Part shown: positions 36,171-46,116 of the stretch, piece by piece | How positions within the stretch are numbered: position 1 is the stretch's first letter | How the letters are laid out: each line of letters begins with the position of its first letter | NCBI RefSeq assembly: GCF_025195085.2 | Contig: NZ_JANAVY020000003.1 | Span: forward strand, 342,850-406,849 | Direction: 5' to 3' | Length of the DNA stretch: 64,000 nucleotides | Origin: Vibrio intestinalis | GTDB lineage: Bacteria > Pseudomonadota > Gammaproteobacteria > Enterobacterales > Vibrionaceae | Program-made: the position numbers and the translations under genes | Notes under the pieces: model-generated | The model's input: only the letters and a program-made list of their open reading frames with translations | Told to the model about the DNA's origin: nothing | Databases searched by the model: none

Positions 36171-38834
36171 TTAAGCGTATTGTGGGTTTGTTTTTTCAGT
36201 GTCAATGTTGAACTTAGCAATTGCTTCAGCAACAACAGACTTCTCAACATCACCACGTTTCGCTAGTTCAGTTAGTGCAGCAACTACTACGTAGCCTGCG
36301 TTAACTTCAAAGTGACGACGTAGGTTTTCACGGCTGTCTGAGCGACCAAAGCCGTCAGTACCAAGTACTTTGTAAGACTCAGTTGGCATGTAAGCACGTA
36401 CTTGCTCAGCGTAGTTCTTCATGTAGTCCGTCGCAGCGATTGCTGGTTCGTTACCTAGAACTGTCGTGATGTAAGGTACTTTCGCTTCTGCTTCTGGGTG
36501 AAGCATGTTGTAACGCTCTGCGTCTTGACCGTCACGAGTTAGCTCGTTGAACGATGTTACAGAGAATACATCTGAAGCTACGCCGTACTCTTCGCTTAGG
36601 ATAGTCGCTGCTTTACGTACTTCGTTCATGATAGTACCAGAGCTCATTAGCTGAACTTTACCCTTAGCACCTTCGTGAGATTCAAGCTTATAGATACCCT
36701 TACGGATGCCTTCTTCAGCGCCTTCTGGCATTGCTGGCATTGCGTAGTTCTCGTTCATTACTGTTAGGTAGTAGTAAACGTTCTCTTGCTCAGGGCCGTA
36801 CATGCGACGAATACCGTCTTGCATGATTACTGCTAGCTCGTAAGCGAATGTTGGGTCGTAAGAGATACAGTTAGGGATAGTGTTCGCTTGGATGTGCGAG
36901 TGACCATCTTCGTGCTGTAGACCTTCACCGTTTAGCGTTGTACGACCTGCTGTAGCACCTAGTAGGAAGCCACGAGCTTGTTGGTCACCTGCTAGCCATG
37001 CCATGTCACCAATACGTTGGAAACCAAACATTGAGTAGTAGATGTAGAACGGGATCATTGGCAGATCGTTTGTGCTGTAAGAAGTAGCAGCAGCAACCCA
37101 AGATGCCATTGAACCTAGTTCGTTGATACCTTCTTGAAGAACTTGGCCTGATGTCGCTTCTTTGTAGTAAGAAACGATGCCTTTATCTTCTGGCGTGTAT
37201 TCTTGACCGTGTGGGTTGTAGATACCAACCTGACGGAATAGACCTTCCATACCGAACGTACGTGCTTCATCACAGATGATAGGAACAATGTTCTTACCAA
37301 TGTTCTTGTCTTTAAGCAGAATGTTCAACGTACGTACGTAAGCCATAGTCGTTGAGATTTCACGCTTTTGAGCACCTAGTAGTGGAGCGAACTCTTCTAG
37401 CTCAGGTACTTTGAATTCTTGCGTAAAGTTAGGTAGACGAGCAGGCGTGTAACCGTGTAGAGCGTTACGGCGCGCGTGCAGGTATTCGTACTCAGCTGAA
37501 CCTTCTTCAAGTTTCAGGTAAGGAAGCTCTGCCACTTTCTCATCAGAAAGAATGTCTTGTAGGCCTAGACGGTCACGTAAGTATTGTACGTGAGTCATGT
37601 CCATCTTCTTAACACCGTGTGCGATGTTCTTACCTTCAGCAGCTTCACCCATGCCGTAACCTTTAACAGTCTTAGCTAGGATTACCGTTGGTTTACCACC
37701 AGTTTCTTTTGCATTGTTGAATGCAGCGAACAGTTTAGAAGAATCGTGACCACCGCGCTTAAGCTCGAAGATCTGCTCATCAGTCATGTCTGCAACTAGT
37801 GCAGCTGTTTCTGGGTACTTACCAAAGAAGTGCTCACGTACGTATGCGCCATCTTTAGATTTGAATGTTTGGTAGTCACCGTCGATAGTTTCGTTCATTA
37901 GTTGAAGAAGCTTACCTGTGGTGTCTTTAGCCAGTAGAGAATCCCAGTTGCTACCCCAGATAACTTTAACAACGTTCCAACCTGCACCTTTAAATAGGCC
38001 TTCAAGTTCTTGAATGATGCTACCGTTACCCATTACAGGGCCATCTAGACGCTGTAGGTTACAGTTGATTAGGAAACATAGGTTGTCTAGTTTCTCACGC
38101 GCAGCGAAGGAAATTGCACCACGTGATTCTGGCTCATCCATCTCACCGTCGCCTAGGAAAGCGTATACACGTTGAGCTGAAGTATCTTTAAGGCCACGGC
38201 CTTCTAGGTACTTAAGGAAACGCGCTTGGTAAATAGCAGAGATAGGGCCAAGACCCATAGATACTGTTGGGAACTGCCAGAACTCAGGCATTAGTTTAGG
38301 GTGTGGGTATGAAGGGATACCTTTACCGTCTACTTCTTGACGGAAGTTGTCTAGCTGCTCTTCAGTTAGACGGCCTTCAACGAATGCACGAGAGTAGATA
38401 CCCGGAGAGATGTGACCTTGGTAGTACACTAGATCGCCACCGTCTGTCTCGTTTGGAGCACGGAAGAAGTGGTTGAAACACACTTCGTAGAACGCTGCAG
38501 CTGACTGGTAAGAAGCCATGTGACCACCTAGGTCTAGGTCTTTCTTAGATGCACGCAATACGATCATGATTGCGTTCCAGCGGATGATTGAACGAATACG
38601 ACGCTCAAGAGTTACATCACCAGGGTAAGCTGGCTCTTGTGCTGCTGGAATAGTATTGATGTAGTTTGTGTTGATACCTGTTGGCATATCAACACCATCT
38701 AAACGTGCTTTTTCTAGAACGGTTTCTAGTAGAAACTGTGCGCGTTCTACACCTTCTTCACGAACGACTGATTCAAGGGCTTCTAGCCAATCTTGAGTTT
38801 CCAGTGCATCTACGTCATGCTTCATGTCAGACAT
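36171..38834 (-). CDS. aceE: Pyruvate dehydrogenase E1 component
   Basis: An 887-residue thiamine-diphosphate enzyme that decarboxylates pyruvate and passes the acetyl group to E2. The ThDP/Mg motif begins GDGEMDEPESRGA and ends at NCNLQRLDGP, and length and N-terminus (VDALETQDWLEALESVVREEG) match the homodimeric AceE type. It is the first enzyme gene after pdhR, 31 bp downstream on the minus strand, and should be controlled by the PdhR operators ahead of pdhR. Confidence 0.97.
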   Translation of the reverse strand: MSDMKHDVDALETQDWLEALESVVREEGVERAQFLLETVLEKARLDGVDMPTGINTNYINTIPAAQEPAYPGDVTLERRIRSIIRWNAIMIVLRASKKDLDLGGHMASYQSAAAFYEVCFNHFFRAPNETDGGDLVYYQGHISPGIYSRAFVEGRLTEEQLDNFRQEVDGKGIPSYPHPKLMPEFWQFPTVSMGLGPISAIYQARFLKYLEGRGLKDTSAQRVYAFLGDGEMDEPESRGAISFAAREKLDNLCFLINCNLQRLDGPVMGNGSIIQELEGLFKGAGWNVVKVIWGSNWDSLLAKDTTGKLLQLMNETIDGDYQTFKSKDGAYVREHFFGKYPETAALVADMTDEQIFELKRGGHDSSKLFAAFNNAKETGGKPTVILAKTVKGYGMGEAAEGKNIAHGVKKMDMTHVQYLRDRLGLQDILSDEKVAELPYLKLEEGSAEYEYLHARRNALHGYTPARLPNFTQEFKVPELEEFAPLLGAQKREISTTMAYVRTLNILLKDKNIGKNIVPIICDEARTFGMEGLFRQVGIYNPHGQEYTPEDKGIVSYYKEATSGQVLQEGINELGSMASWVAAATSYSTNDLPMIPFYIYYSMFGFQRIGDMAWLAGDQQARGFLLGATAGRTTLNGEGLQHEDGHSHIQANTIPNCISYDPTFAYELAVIMQDGIRRMYGPEQENVYYYLTVMNENYAMPAMPEGAEEGIRKGIYKLESHEGAKGKVQLMSSGTIMNEVRKAATILSEEYGVASDVFSVTSFNELTRDGQDAERYNMLHPEAEAKVPYITTVLGNEPAIAATDYMKNYAEQVRAYMPTESYKVLGTDGFGRSDSRENLRRHFEVNAGYVVVAALTELAKRGDVEKSVVAEAIAKFNIDTEKTNPQYA

Positions 38835-38865
38835 GGCGATCTATCCTTCTGTTGGTTGGATCTAC

Positions 38866-39630
38866 TTATTCGTTACCCTGCTGAATTCGACGAAGTGAGC
38901 GCTCACGGCGTGATTCTTCTCTCGTCAAATCCAACAATGTTTCTTCAATATAAGCCAAATGTGAGTGAGACATTTCACGCGCCTTTTCTGGCTGACCAGA
39001 AACAATCGCATCCACAATATTGGCTCGGTGTTTGCTGACTTTATCCACCACATCTTCGCGGCGGTGCAGTAACTTTAAATTCTGTAAAATATTTTGCTCT
39101 AGCAAAGGGGCAAGGCTGCGAATGATGTGTAATAACACCACGTTGTGCGCCGCTTCCGTTAAAGCGATCAGAAACTGCATAACCGCAGCGGCTTCTGCTT
39201 CAACATCTTGCTTGCCTTGCTCTTTGGTGATGCACTCAAGGGATGCTTGAATGCGAGCAAAATCTTCATCGGTTCCACGCAAAGCTGCAAAGTAAGCGGA
39301 GATACCTTCCATCGCATGACGCGATTCCAATAAATCCAGCTGAGTTTCAGAGTGACTAGACAATAAATTTAGCAGAGGATCGGAAAAGCTTTTCCAAATA
39401 GTCTCGCTAACAAACGTACCGCCGCCTTGGCGACGAGTAAGAAGGCGTTTCGCTTCCAAGCGTTGAATGGCTTCGCGAATTGAAGGACGAGACACATCAA
39501 ACTGTTTAGCCAGTTCGCGCTCTGGTGGCAATTGTTGCCCCGGAGACAGTGTTCCCTCCACGATCAGCCTTTCTAACTCTTGTTCAATAACATCAGAAAG
39601 TTTCGGCTGACGAATCCTTTGATAAGCCAT
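38866..39630 (-). CDS. pdhR: Pyruvate dehydrogenase complex repressor PdhR
   Basis: A 254-residue GntR-family repressor of the FadR subclass. The winged helix-turn-helix occupies about residues 10-75 ([27 protein letters not shown]), and the C-terminal all-helical domain binds pyruvate, which releases the DNA. It heads the pdhR-aceE-aceF-lpdA operon. PdhR sites lie just upstream of its own start, so it represses its own operon. Confidence 0.96.
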   Translation of the reverse strand: MAYQRIRQPKLSDVIEQELERLIVEGTLSPGQQLPPERELAKQFDVSRPSIREAIQRLEAKRLLTRRQGGGTFVSETIWKSFSDPLLNLLSSHSETQLDLLESRHAMEGISAYFAALRGTDEDFARIQASLECITKEQGKQDVEAEAAAVMQFLIALTEAAHNVVLLHIIRSLAPLLEQNILQNLKLLHRREDVVDKVSKHRANIVDAIVSGQPEKAREMSHSHLAYIEETLLDLTREESRRERSLRRIQQGNE

Positions 39631-39658
39631 ATTTATTGTTCTTCTACTGATTGCAGTT

Positions 39659-39675
39659 AATTGGTATTACCAATT
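39659..39675. promoter_or_regulatory. PdhR operator, exact consensus
   Basis: AATTGGTATTACCAATT is a perfect match to the known PdhR palindrome AATTGGT-N3-ACCAATT. It is 29 bp upstream of the pdhR start codon. Confidence 0.92.
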
Positions 39676-39795
39676 TTATGTTGGGCAAGAAATTAACATA
39701 ATTTAAACGCAAGTTCCAGACAAAAGTTGACCCAAATCATAGAACCGCTATGGCGCATACACTTTGTTAACAATAGATGATTAAAACAGCAATCA

Positions 39796-39812
39796 AATTG
39801 GCCTTACCAATT
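39796..39812. promoter_or_regulatory. Second PdhR operator
   Basis: AATTGGCCTTACCAATT matches the PdhR palindrome with one mismatch. It lies 137 bp from the first operator, far enough for looping or for a second promoter. A further half-site AATTGGT is at 39860-39866. Confidence 0.8.
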
Positions 39813-39975
39813 ACAATATATAAACAGATGGGAATAAAGCGTGCTAGGCATCACAGGGTAATTGGTAAGTTTTAAATGAATATGAAAGGATGTTTGAAAA
39901 TTAAGTAAGAAGTGAGCAAGTATCAGCGAAAATGATATCAGTGTCTGAGACTAACCAAATAACAACAGAAACAAA

Positions 39976-40001
39976 AAAGCGAAGCCATGTGGCTTCGCTT
40001 T
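39976..40001 (-). terminator. recJ terminator
   Basis: AAAGCGAAGCC pairs with GGCTTCGCTTT around ATGT; the minus strand then reads a T-run. It lies 18 bp past the recJ stop codon. The remaining sequence up to pdhR (39631-39975) holds the PdhR sites and otherwise AT-rich promoter DNA. Confidence 0.92.
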
Positions 40002-40018
40002 GATAACTGGAAAACTAT

Positions 40019-41758
40019 TTATTTCGCTTCGATATGATCAATCATCAGCTGTAGAGATTGATTGCCGCGAAACTCATTGATGTCTAGCTTATAGGCTAAA
40101 TGCACTGTTTTTACTGAAGCATCTGGCCAGCGGCGCAGATCGACATTAAAAGCAATACCATCAATCATCACATTGGTTGGATGGCCTTTAAACAGTGGCT
40201 CTAACATCAGCTTTAAGTGTTTCTCACCGACTAGCTTTTGGTGTAGCACTTTAAACTCACCATCAAAAATCGGCTCAGGAAAGGCTTGTCCCCATGGTCC
40301 ACCAGCGCGAAGCATTTGTGCCACGTGCATCGAAAACTCTTCCGGTTTCAACTCACCATCAGAAAGCACCACACCTTTTAATGCCGCTTCATCAAGATCT
40401 TGTTGAACCGCTTCGTCAAACAAGCGCGCGAAACGTTCAAAGTCTTTCTCTTCAATGGATAAACCTGCCGCCATGGCATGACCACCGAATTTAAGAATCA
40501 GCCCCGGATTTTGGGTATCAATGCGATCTAAGATGTCACGCATATGCAAGCCCGGAATGGAACGACACGATCCCTTGATTAAGCCATCGCCACCATCAGC
40601 AAACGCAATCACTGGGCGGTGAAACTTCTCTTTGATACGCGAGGCCAAAATACCTATCACCCCTTGGTGCCAATCTCGTTGGAATAGCACTAAGCCATGC
40701 GGCAATTTAGCATTTTCACCGAATTGTAAACGCTCACAAAAAGCCATCGCTTCTTGTTTCATGCCTTCTTCAATCTCTTTACGGGTTTGGTTTAGACCAT
40801 CTAGCTCACTTGCCATTCGACGTGCCGCGTGAATGTTATTGCTCATCAGAAGCTCGACACCAAACGACATATCGTCTAATCGACCTGCTGCATTAATGCG
40901 AGGCCCTAAAGCAAAACCAAAATCAGAGGCGACTAAGCGGCTAGCGTCACGCTTGGCCACTTCAATCAATGCTTGAATACCCGGGCGCGCCTTACCTGCG
41001 CGGATACGTTGCAAACCTTGATGGACCAAGATGCGATTATTTTCATCTAACGCAACTACGTCAGCAACCGTGCCCAATGCGACAAGGTCAATCAGCTCCA
41101 TCAATTTAGGTTCAGCCATGCCTTGCTCAGCAAACCAACCGATTTTTCGCATTTCTACGCACAGCGCCATCATCAAATAGAAAGCGACACCGACCCCAGC
41201 AAGAGACTTAGAAGGGAAAGCGCACTCTTGCAGGTTAGGGTTCACCATTGCATCCGCTTCAGGCAAAACTGAGCCGGGCAAGTGGTGATCAGTCACTAAA
41301 ACATCTAAGCCTTGCTGCTTAGCGTATTTCACCCCTTCTATCGATGACACACCGTTATCGACCGTCATGATCACTTGCGCGCCAATCTCTATCGCTTGAT
41401 CAACGACTTCTGGGCTTAGACCATACCCGTCTTCAAATCGGTTCGGCACTAAGTAATCTACGTTCTGACTGCCCAACATACGCAGCGCTAACACCGATAA
41501 TGCTGAACTTGTCGCACCATCCGCATCAAAATCGCCAACGACGATAATGCGTTTACCTTGACGAATCGCAGCAAATAGCAGTTCTACTGCGCGCTCAATA
41601 CCATGCAATTTCTGATAGGAATGCAGCGCCTTTGCTGCCGTTTCTAACTGGCTGAGGTTGTTGATTCCGCGAGAGATGTAAATGCGTTTAAGTAAAGGAG
41701 GGATGGAGTCAGGAAGTAGAGTCAGATCAGCTTCTGGGCGACGTTGGATTTCTATCAT
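40019..41758 (-). CDS. recJ: Single-strand-specific exonuclease RecJ
   Basis: A 579-residue 5'-3' exonuclease for single-stranded DNA in recombination and mismatch repair. DHH-family metal motifs are present: VVGDFDADGATSSA near residue 70, VTDHHLPG, and the DHHA1/OB region in the second half, with GGHAMAAG. The open frame starts with a GTG 12 codons earlier, but that codon lies inside a strong hairpin, and MIEIQRRPEADL aligns with the family start. Third gene after xerD and dsbC, the standard gammaproteobacterial order. Confidence 0.95.
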   Translation of the reverse strand: MIEIQRRPEADLTLLPDSIPPLLKRIYISRGINNLSQLETAAKALHSYQKLHGIERAVELLFAAIRQGKRIIVVGDFDADGATSSALSVLALRMLGSQNVDYLVPNRFEDGYGLSPEVVDQAIEIGAQVIMTVDNGVSSIEGVKYAKQQGLDVLVTDHHLPGSVLPEADAMVNPNLQECAFPSKSLAGVGVAFYLMMALCVEMRKIGWFAEQGMAEPKLMELIDLVALGTVADVVALDENNRILVHQGLQRIRAGKARPGIQALIEVAKRDASRLVASDFGFALGPRINAAGRLDDMSFGVELLMSNNIHAARRMASELDGLNQTRKEIEEGMKQEAMAFCERLQFGENAKLPHGLVLFQRDWHQGVIGILASRIKEKFHRPVIAFADGGDGLIKGSCRSIPGLHMRDILDRIDTQNPGLILKFGGHAMAAGLSIEEKDFERFARLFDEAVQQDLDEAALKGVVLSDGELKPEEFSMHVAQMLRAGGPWGQAFPEPIFDGEFKVLHQKLVGEKHLKLMLEPLFKGHPTNVMIDGIAFNVDLRRWPDASVKTVHLAYKLDINEFRGNQSLQLMIDHIEAK

Positions 41759-41787
41759 AGCTATTGGCCGACATTCTGAAGGAAAGG

Positions 41788-41813
41788 TCGCCACCTCAGT
41801 TTAGAGGTGGCGA
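41788..41813 (-). other. Hairpin between dsbC and recJ
   Basis: TCGCCACCTC (41788-41797) pairs perfectly with GAGGTGGCGA (41804-41813) around six bases. No U-tract follows on the minus strand (CCTTTCC), so this is more likely an mRNA processing or stabilising element than an efficient terminator. Confidence 0.7.
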
Positions 41814-41822
41814 GAGAATATT

Positions 41823-42575
41823 TTATTGTGCTTGTTGCAGACGTTTGATCAGCTGTGCTGGCGGTAAGTAACCACCAACCATCTCACCGTTTGGTAAGAA
41901 AATCGCAGGTGTGCCGCTAATACCCAGCTCACGACCCAATGCATAGTGCTGTTTGATGATCGATTGGTATTTGGCGAAATCTTTGCTTTGTGCTGGGAAC
42001 TCACGATTTACCTTACCATCATGCATAGCTGCTTGTGGGTTTTCAGCGCCCCAAATGCTTGCCATTTGGTCAGCGACATTACCTGTTGCTCCTTGGCGTG
42101 GGTAAGCCATGTATCGCACGGTAATACCTAAATCGTTGTAGCCTTTCATCTGGTTATGCAGGCGCACACAGTAGCCACAGGTGATGTCTGTAAATACTGT
42201 CACCACGTATTTTTCATCATCCGCTTTAAACTCAATCATGCTGTCTTTAAACGCGGCAATTTTCTCTGCGTTGATTGGCGCTTGACGCTTAGCCAATACA
42301 TCTTGGTAACCGCCTTTCTCATCCAATTGATAGAGCGTACCTGCAATGAAGTATTCGCCATCTGGAGAGGCAAACAACACACCGCCAGAGGTTTGAATTT
42401 CAACAAGCCCATCAATATCAGCCGGAACAACATTCAAAATTTGCAAACCCAAAGGCGCAAAACGCTGTTCTAATTTGCTCTTATCAATCGTCACTTCATT
42501 ACTTGCTTGCGCTACAAAAGAAGTCGCTGCGATAAATGGCAGCGCAAGTAAAGTCATTCGGCGTAATACGCTCAT
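41823..42575 (-). CDS. dsbC: Thiol:disulfide interchange protein DsbC
   Basis: A 250-residue periplasmic disulfide isomerase. A signal peptide (about residues 1-24, ending in AQA) is followed by the dimerisation domain and a thioredoxin fold with the active-site CGYC (FTDITCGYCVRLH); a second cysteine pair of E. coli DsbC is absent from the visible C-terminus. The ATG at 42575 follows AAGG at a good distance; a GTG three codons earlier is in frame. It lies between xerD and recJ as in E. coli. Confidence 0.95.
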   Translation of the reverse strand: MSVLRRMTLLALPFIAATSFVAQASNEVTIDKSKLEQRFAPLGLQILNVVPADIDGLVEIQTSGGVLFASPDGEYFIAGTLYQLDEKGGYQDVLAKRQAPINAEKIAAFKDSMIEFKADDEKYVVTVFTDITCGYCVRLHNQMKGYNDLGITVRYMAYPRQGATGNVADQMASIWGAENPQAAMHDGKVNREFPAQSKDFAKYQSIIKQHYALGRELGISGTPAIFLPNGEMVGGYLPPAQLIKRLQQAQ

Positions 42576-42591
42576 TATGTTCACCTTTTTA

Positions 42592-43500
42592 TCAAGCCCT
42601 TGGATGGTGCTCGCTGTGTAGTTGTTTCAATCGCTCAGTGGCAACGTGAGTATAAATTTGTGTGGTCGACAAGTCACTATGACCCAGCAACATCTGTACC
42701 ACGCGTAAGTCTGCCCCATAATTCAATAAATGGGTAGCAAACGCATGACGTAAAACGTGAGGTGACAAGGATTCTGTATCAATTCCTGCTAACACCGCAT
42801 AGTGTTTAATACGATGCCAAAAGGTTTGACGGGTCATTTGTCTTGCCCGTTTGCTAGGAAACACCACATCGGAAGTATTTTCTCCCAGTAACTGAGACCG
42901 CCCTTGTTGGATAAAAGTTTCAATCCAATCAATGGCATTTTCACCCATCGGTACTAAGCGCTCTTTACCGCCCTTACCTGTCACACGAACGACACCTTGG
43001 CGCAGGCTGATATTTTCCATGGTTAGGCTGACCAATTCGGTCACACGCAAACCCGTTGCATACAATAGTTCCAGCATGGCTTTATCACGCAACTCAATCG
43101 GATCATTTGGGTCTGGCGCATCAAGCAGCGCATCCACTTGCGCTTCACTTAAGTCTTTTGGCAGGCGTTTAGGCAGCTTAGGACTAACCAGCAATGCACT
43201 TGGATCATCCGCTCGGACTTTTTCACGGTGAATATATTGGAACAAACGGCGAATGGCAGAGAGCATTCGCGCACGCGAGGTTTGCTTATAGTCTTGATCC
43301 ACTAACCAAGTTTGATACTCTTGCAGGCCAGAGAGACTAATAAAATCCAATCGATAATTGTGCTCGCTCATCCACGTCAGCAGCTTAAACAAGTCTGTAC
43401 GATACGAAGCCAAGGTGTTCTCTGACAACCCTCGCTCCATCCACATCGCATCTAAAAATTGTTCAACTAGCCCTTGGTCGGGTGACATTACTTCTGACAC
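42592..43500 (-). CDS. xerD: Site-specific tyrosine recombinase XerD
   Basis: A chromosome dimer-resolving recombinase of about 302 residues that acts with XerC at dif. The catalytic set is complete: Arg in ATGLRVTE, Lys in GKGGKER, HVLRHAFATHLL, and GHSDLSTTQIYTHV with the nucleophile tyrosine. The start is uncertain: GTG at 43506, GTG at 43500 or ATG at 43488 are all in frame; AGAGAG lies 5 nt before the 43500 GTG, which was chosen. In Vibrio this enzyme is also what CTX-type phages exploit. Confidence 0.95.
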   Translation of the reverse strand: MSEVMSPDQGLVEQFLDAMWMERGLSENTLASYRTDLFKLLTWMSEHNYRLDFISLSGLQEYQTWLVDQDYKQTSRARMLSAIRRLFQYIHREKVRADDPSALLVSPKLPKRLPKDLSEAQVDALLDAPDPNDPIELRDKAMLELLYATGLRVTELVSLTMENISLRQGVVRVTGKGGKERLVPMGENAIDWIETFIQQGRSQLLGENTSDVVFPSKRARQMTRQTFWHRIKHYAVLAGIDTESLSPHVLRHAFATHLLNYGADLRVVQMLLGHSDLSTTQIYTHVATERLKQLHSEHHPRA

Positions 43501-43657
43501 AACCACTCTCTAACTTTTGACTGTTTAATTGTCTTTACTGTAAATGCATACAGCAAACAAAGCCATAAAAATTAAACTACCAAAGGATATTCGCTGCAAA
43601 GTCGGCCATTTTGTGGTTAGAATTCGCTATCCAAAGATTAACCAAGAAAAACCAGTT

Positions 43658-44179
43658 ATGAAAATAGGTCTATTTTACGGCTCCACTACTTGCTATACCG
43701 AAATGGCGGCAGAGAAGATGCGCGCAATTATTGGCGACGATTTGGTGGATATTCACAATGTGAAACAAACGCCGCTGACATTAATGGCCGACTACGACTT
43801 ATTACTATTGGGAATTTCCACTTGGGATTTCGGTGAGATCCAAGAAGATTGGTTAGAAATCTGGGATTCGATTAACGGTATTTCACTACAAGGCAAAACC
43901 GTGGCGCTATTTGGCCTTGGCGATCAAGAAGGTTACGGCGAATGGTACCTTGATGCGATGGGCCTACTGCATGATGAAGTGAAAAAGTGTGGCGCGACTG
44001 TGATTGGCTACTGGCCAAATGATGACAAATATGAATTTGAAGCCTCTAAAGCACTCACTGAGGATAGCTCACAATTCGTTGGCCTCGCGCTCGATGAAGA
44101 CTCACAATACGAGCTCAGCGATGAGCGTATCGCAACTTGGATTGAGCAAGTATTGGTTGAATACCAAGAGTCGCTGTAA
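43658..44179 (+). CDS. fldB: Flavodoxin 2
   Basis: A 173-residue FMN electron carrier of the long-chain flavodoxin class. The phosphate loop [12 protein letters not shown] and the flavin-contact [12 protein letters not shown] and [12 protein letters not shown] are conserved, and length and TCYTE sequence favour FldB over FldA. The frame is open 38 codons upstream, but MKIGLFYG is the family start. It is divergent from xerD, the E. coli arrangement, and is followed by its own terminator. Confidence 0.93.
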   Translation: MKIGLFYGSTTCYTEMAAEKMRAIIGDDLVDIHNVKQTPLTLMADYDLLLLGISTWDFGEIQEDWLEIWDSINGISLQGKTVALFGLGDQEGYGEWYLDAMGLLHDEVKKCGATVIGYWPNDDKYEFEASKALTEDSSQFVGLALDEDSQYELSDERIATWIEQVLVEYQESL

Positions 44180-44188
44180 AGAATTAAT

Positions 44189-44217
44189 GGCCGATGCTTC
44201 ACTCATCGGCCTTTTTA
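44189..44217 (+). terminator. fldB terminator
   Basis: GGCCGATG pairs with CATCGGCC around a 7-nt loop, followed by five T residues, between convergent fldB and ampD. Confidence 0.88.
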
Positions 44218-44221
44218 TTGA

Positions 44222-44770
44222 CTACCCATCAATAAGCAGCTGCTTATAACGCGGCCAATCGAAGACTAAACCGGGGTCGGTTTTACGCAGCGGTGCAATG
44301 TATTGATGCCCAGTAATTCTTGGCAAGGTTATCTGCGGATAAGTGCGCATAAGGTGTTGAGTGATGCTATGCAGCGCCTGATATTGTTCATCGGTATAGG
44401 CGACATAATCACTGCCTTCTAGCTCAATTCCAATCGAATAATCATTGCACCTTTCTCGCCCAGCAAAACTCGATACTCCAGCATGCCAAGCGCGGTCTAA
44501 AAACGAGACGAACTGTATTATCTCTCCATCACGGCGAATCAAACAATGTGCCGATACGCCCATGTTATGAATCACTTTAAAGAAAGGGTGTTCATCAGGA
44601 TTGAGCTTGCCAGTAAAAAACTGCTCTATGTAAGGGCCACCAAACTGACCGGGCGGCAAACTGATGTTATGGATAACCAATAACGAAATATCTGAGCTAT
44701 TACTGCGCTGATCATAATAAGGCGATGGCACATGTTTCGCGTTTGCATACCACCCTTTCGAGTCAATCAT
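44222..44770 (-). CDS. ampD: 1,6-anhydro-N-acetylmuramyl-L-alanine amidase AmpD
   Basis: A 182-residue cytoplasmic zinc amidase of peptidoglycan recycling. It cuts the peptide from anhydro-muropeptides, which otherwise act as inducers of AmpR-controlled beta-lactamase. Zinc ligands are visible in VIHNISLPPG, and in GHQYIAPLRKTDPG near the C-terminus; SAHCLIRRDGEI and RCNDYSIGIELEG are family motifs. It is divergent from nadC, as in E. coli. Confidence 0.95.
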   Translation of the reverse strand: MIDSKGWYANAKHVPSPYYDQRSNSSDISLLVIHNISLPPGQFGGPYIEQFFTGKLNPDEHPFFKVIHNMGVSAHCLIRRDGEIIQFVSFLDRAWHAGVSSFAGRERCNDYSIGIELEGSDYVAYTDEQYQALHSITQHLMRTYPQITLPRITGHQYIAPLRKTDPGLVFDWPRYKQLLIDG

Positions 44771-44836
44771 CTATCGGTTCTCACTTTCCATAACTGAGTG
44801 CAATTTTAACTTTTTACCAATGAAATGCGAGATTAA

Positions 44837-45805
<969 letters not shown>

Positions 45806-45859
45806 AAAACTCAGCACCGAAACGTTTTAACTCGGTGCACTTAAAATCAAACAATAACT

Positions 45860-45886
45860 AGGCTACTTTATTAAGTGGCCTTTTTT
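45860..45886 (+). terminator. nadC terminator
   Basis: AGGCTACTT pairs with AAGTGGCCT (one G-T pair) around TATT, followed by TTTTTT. Confidence 0.87.
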
Positions 45887-45917
45887 ACACCCTAACTCAA
45901 TGATTAGGAGTTCCAAA

Positions 45918-46061
45918 ATGAAAGCACTGGTAATTATGTTGTTAGGGACGCTCGCCATTTCTGGCTGCGCAAGCGTTGATGAAACCGTTACAGTCGTTGA
46001 TGAAGGCCTATCTTCCGTAGCTGAAGATTTGAATCGTAAAGTGCACGGCGACCTTAATTAG
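45918..46061 (+). CDS. Small lipoprotein (47 residues), function unknown
   Basis: AGGAG stands 7 nt before an ATG that opens a 47-codon frame. The N-terminus MKALVIMLLGTLAISGC is a lipoprotein signal peptide with the lipobox ISG-C, so Cys17 would be lipidated and residue 1-16 removed. The mature part is only 31 residues: ASVDETVTVVDEG, then a short acidic helix ending in RKVHGDLN. Serine, not aspartate, region follows Cys at +2 to +4 (A, S, V), so outer-membrane sorting is expected. It stands alone between the nadC terminator and its own hairpin, so it is probably a separate transcript. It resembles small entericidin-like or Lpp-like lipoproteins in plan only. Confidence 0.8.
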   Translation: MKALVIMLLGTLAISGCASVDETVTVVDEGLSSVAEDLNRKVHGDLN

Positions 46062-46087
46062 CAATAACTAGTACAACCGATACAAAA

Positions 46088-46111
46088 AAGCCCTCTCAGG
46101 TGAGAGGGCTT
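46088..46111. terminator. Terminator between the small lipoprotein and lptG
   Basis: AAGCCCTCTC pairs with GAGAGGGCTT around AGGT. The minus strand then has a T-run for lptG; on the plus strand the tail is weaker. Confidence 0.88.
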
Positions 46112-46116
46112 GTTCA

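Noticed and set aside
43544..43657. Upstream extension of fldB
   Set aside because: The lysine-rich extension precedes the conserved flavodoxin N-terminus MKIGLFYGS and is the promoter region shared with xerD.
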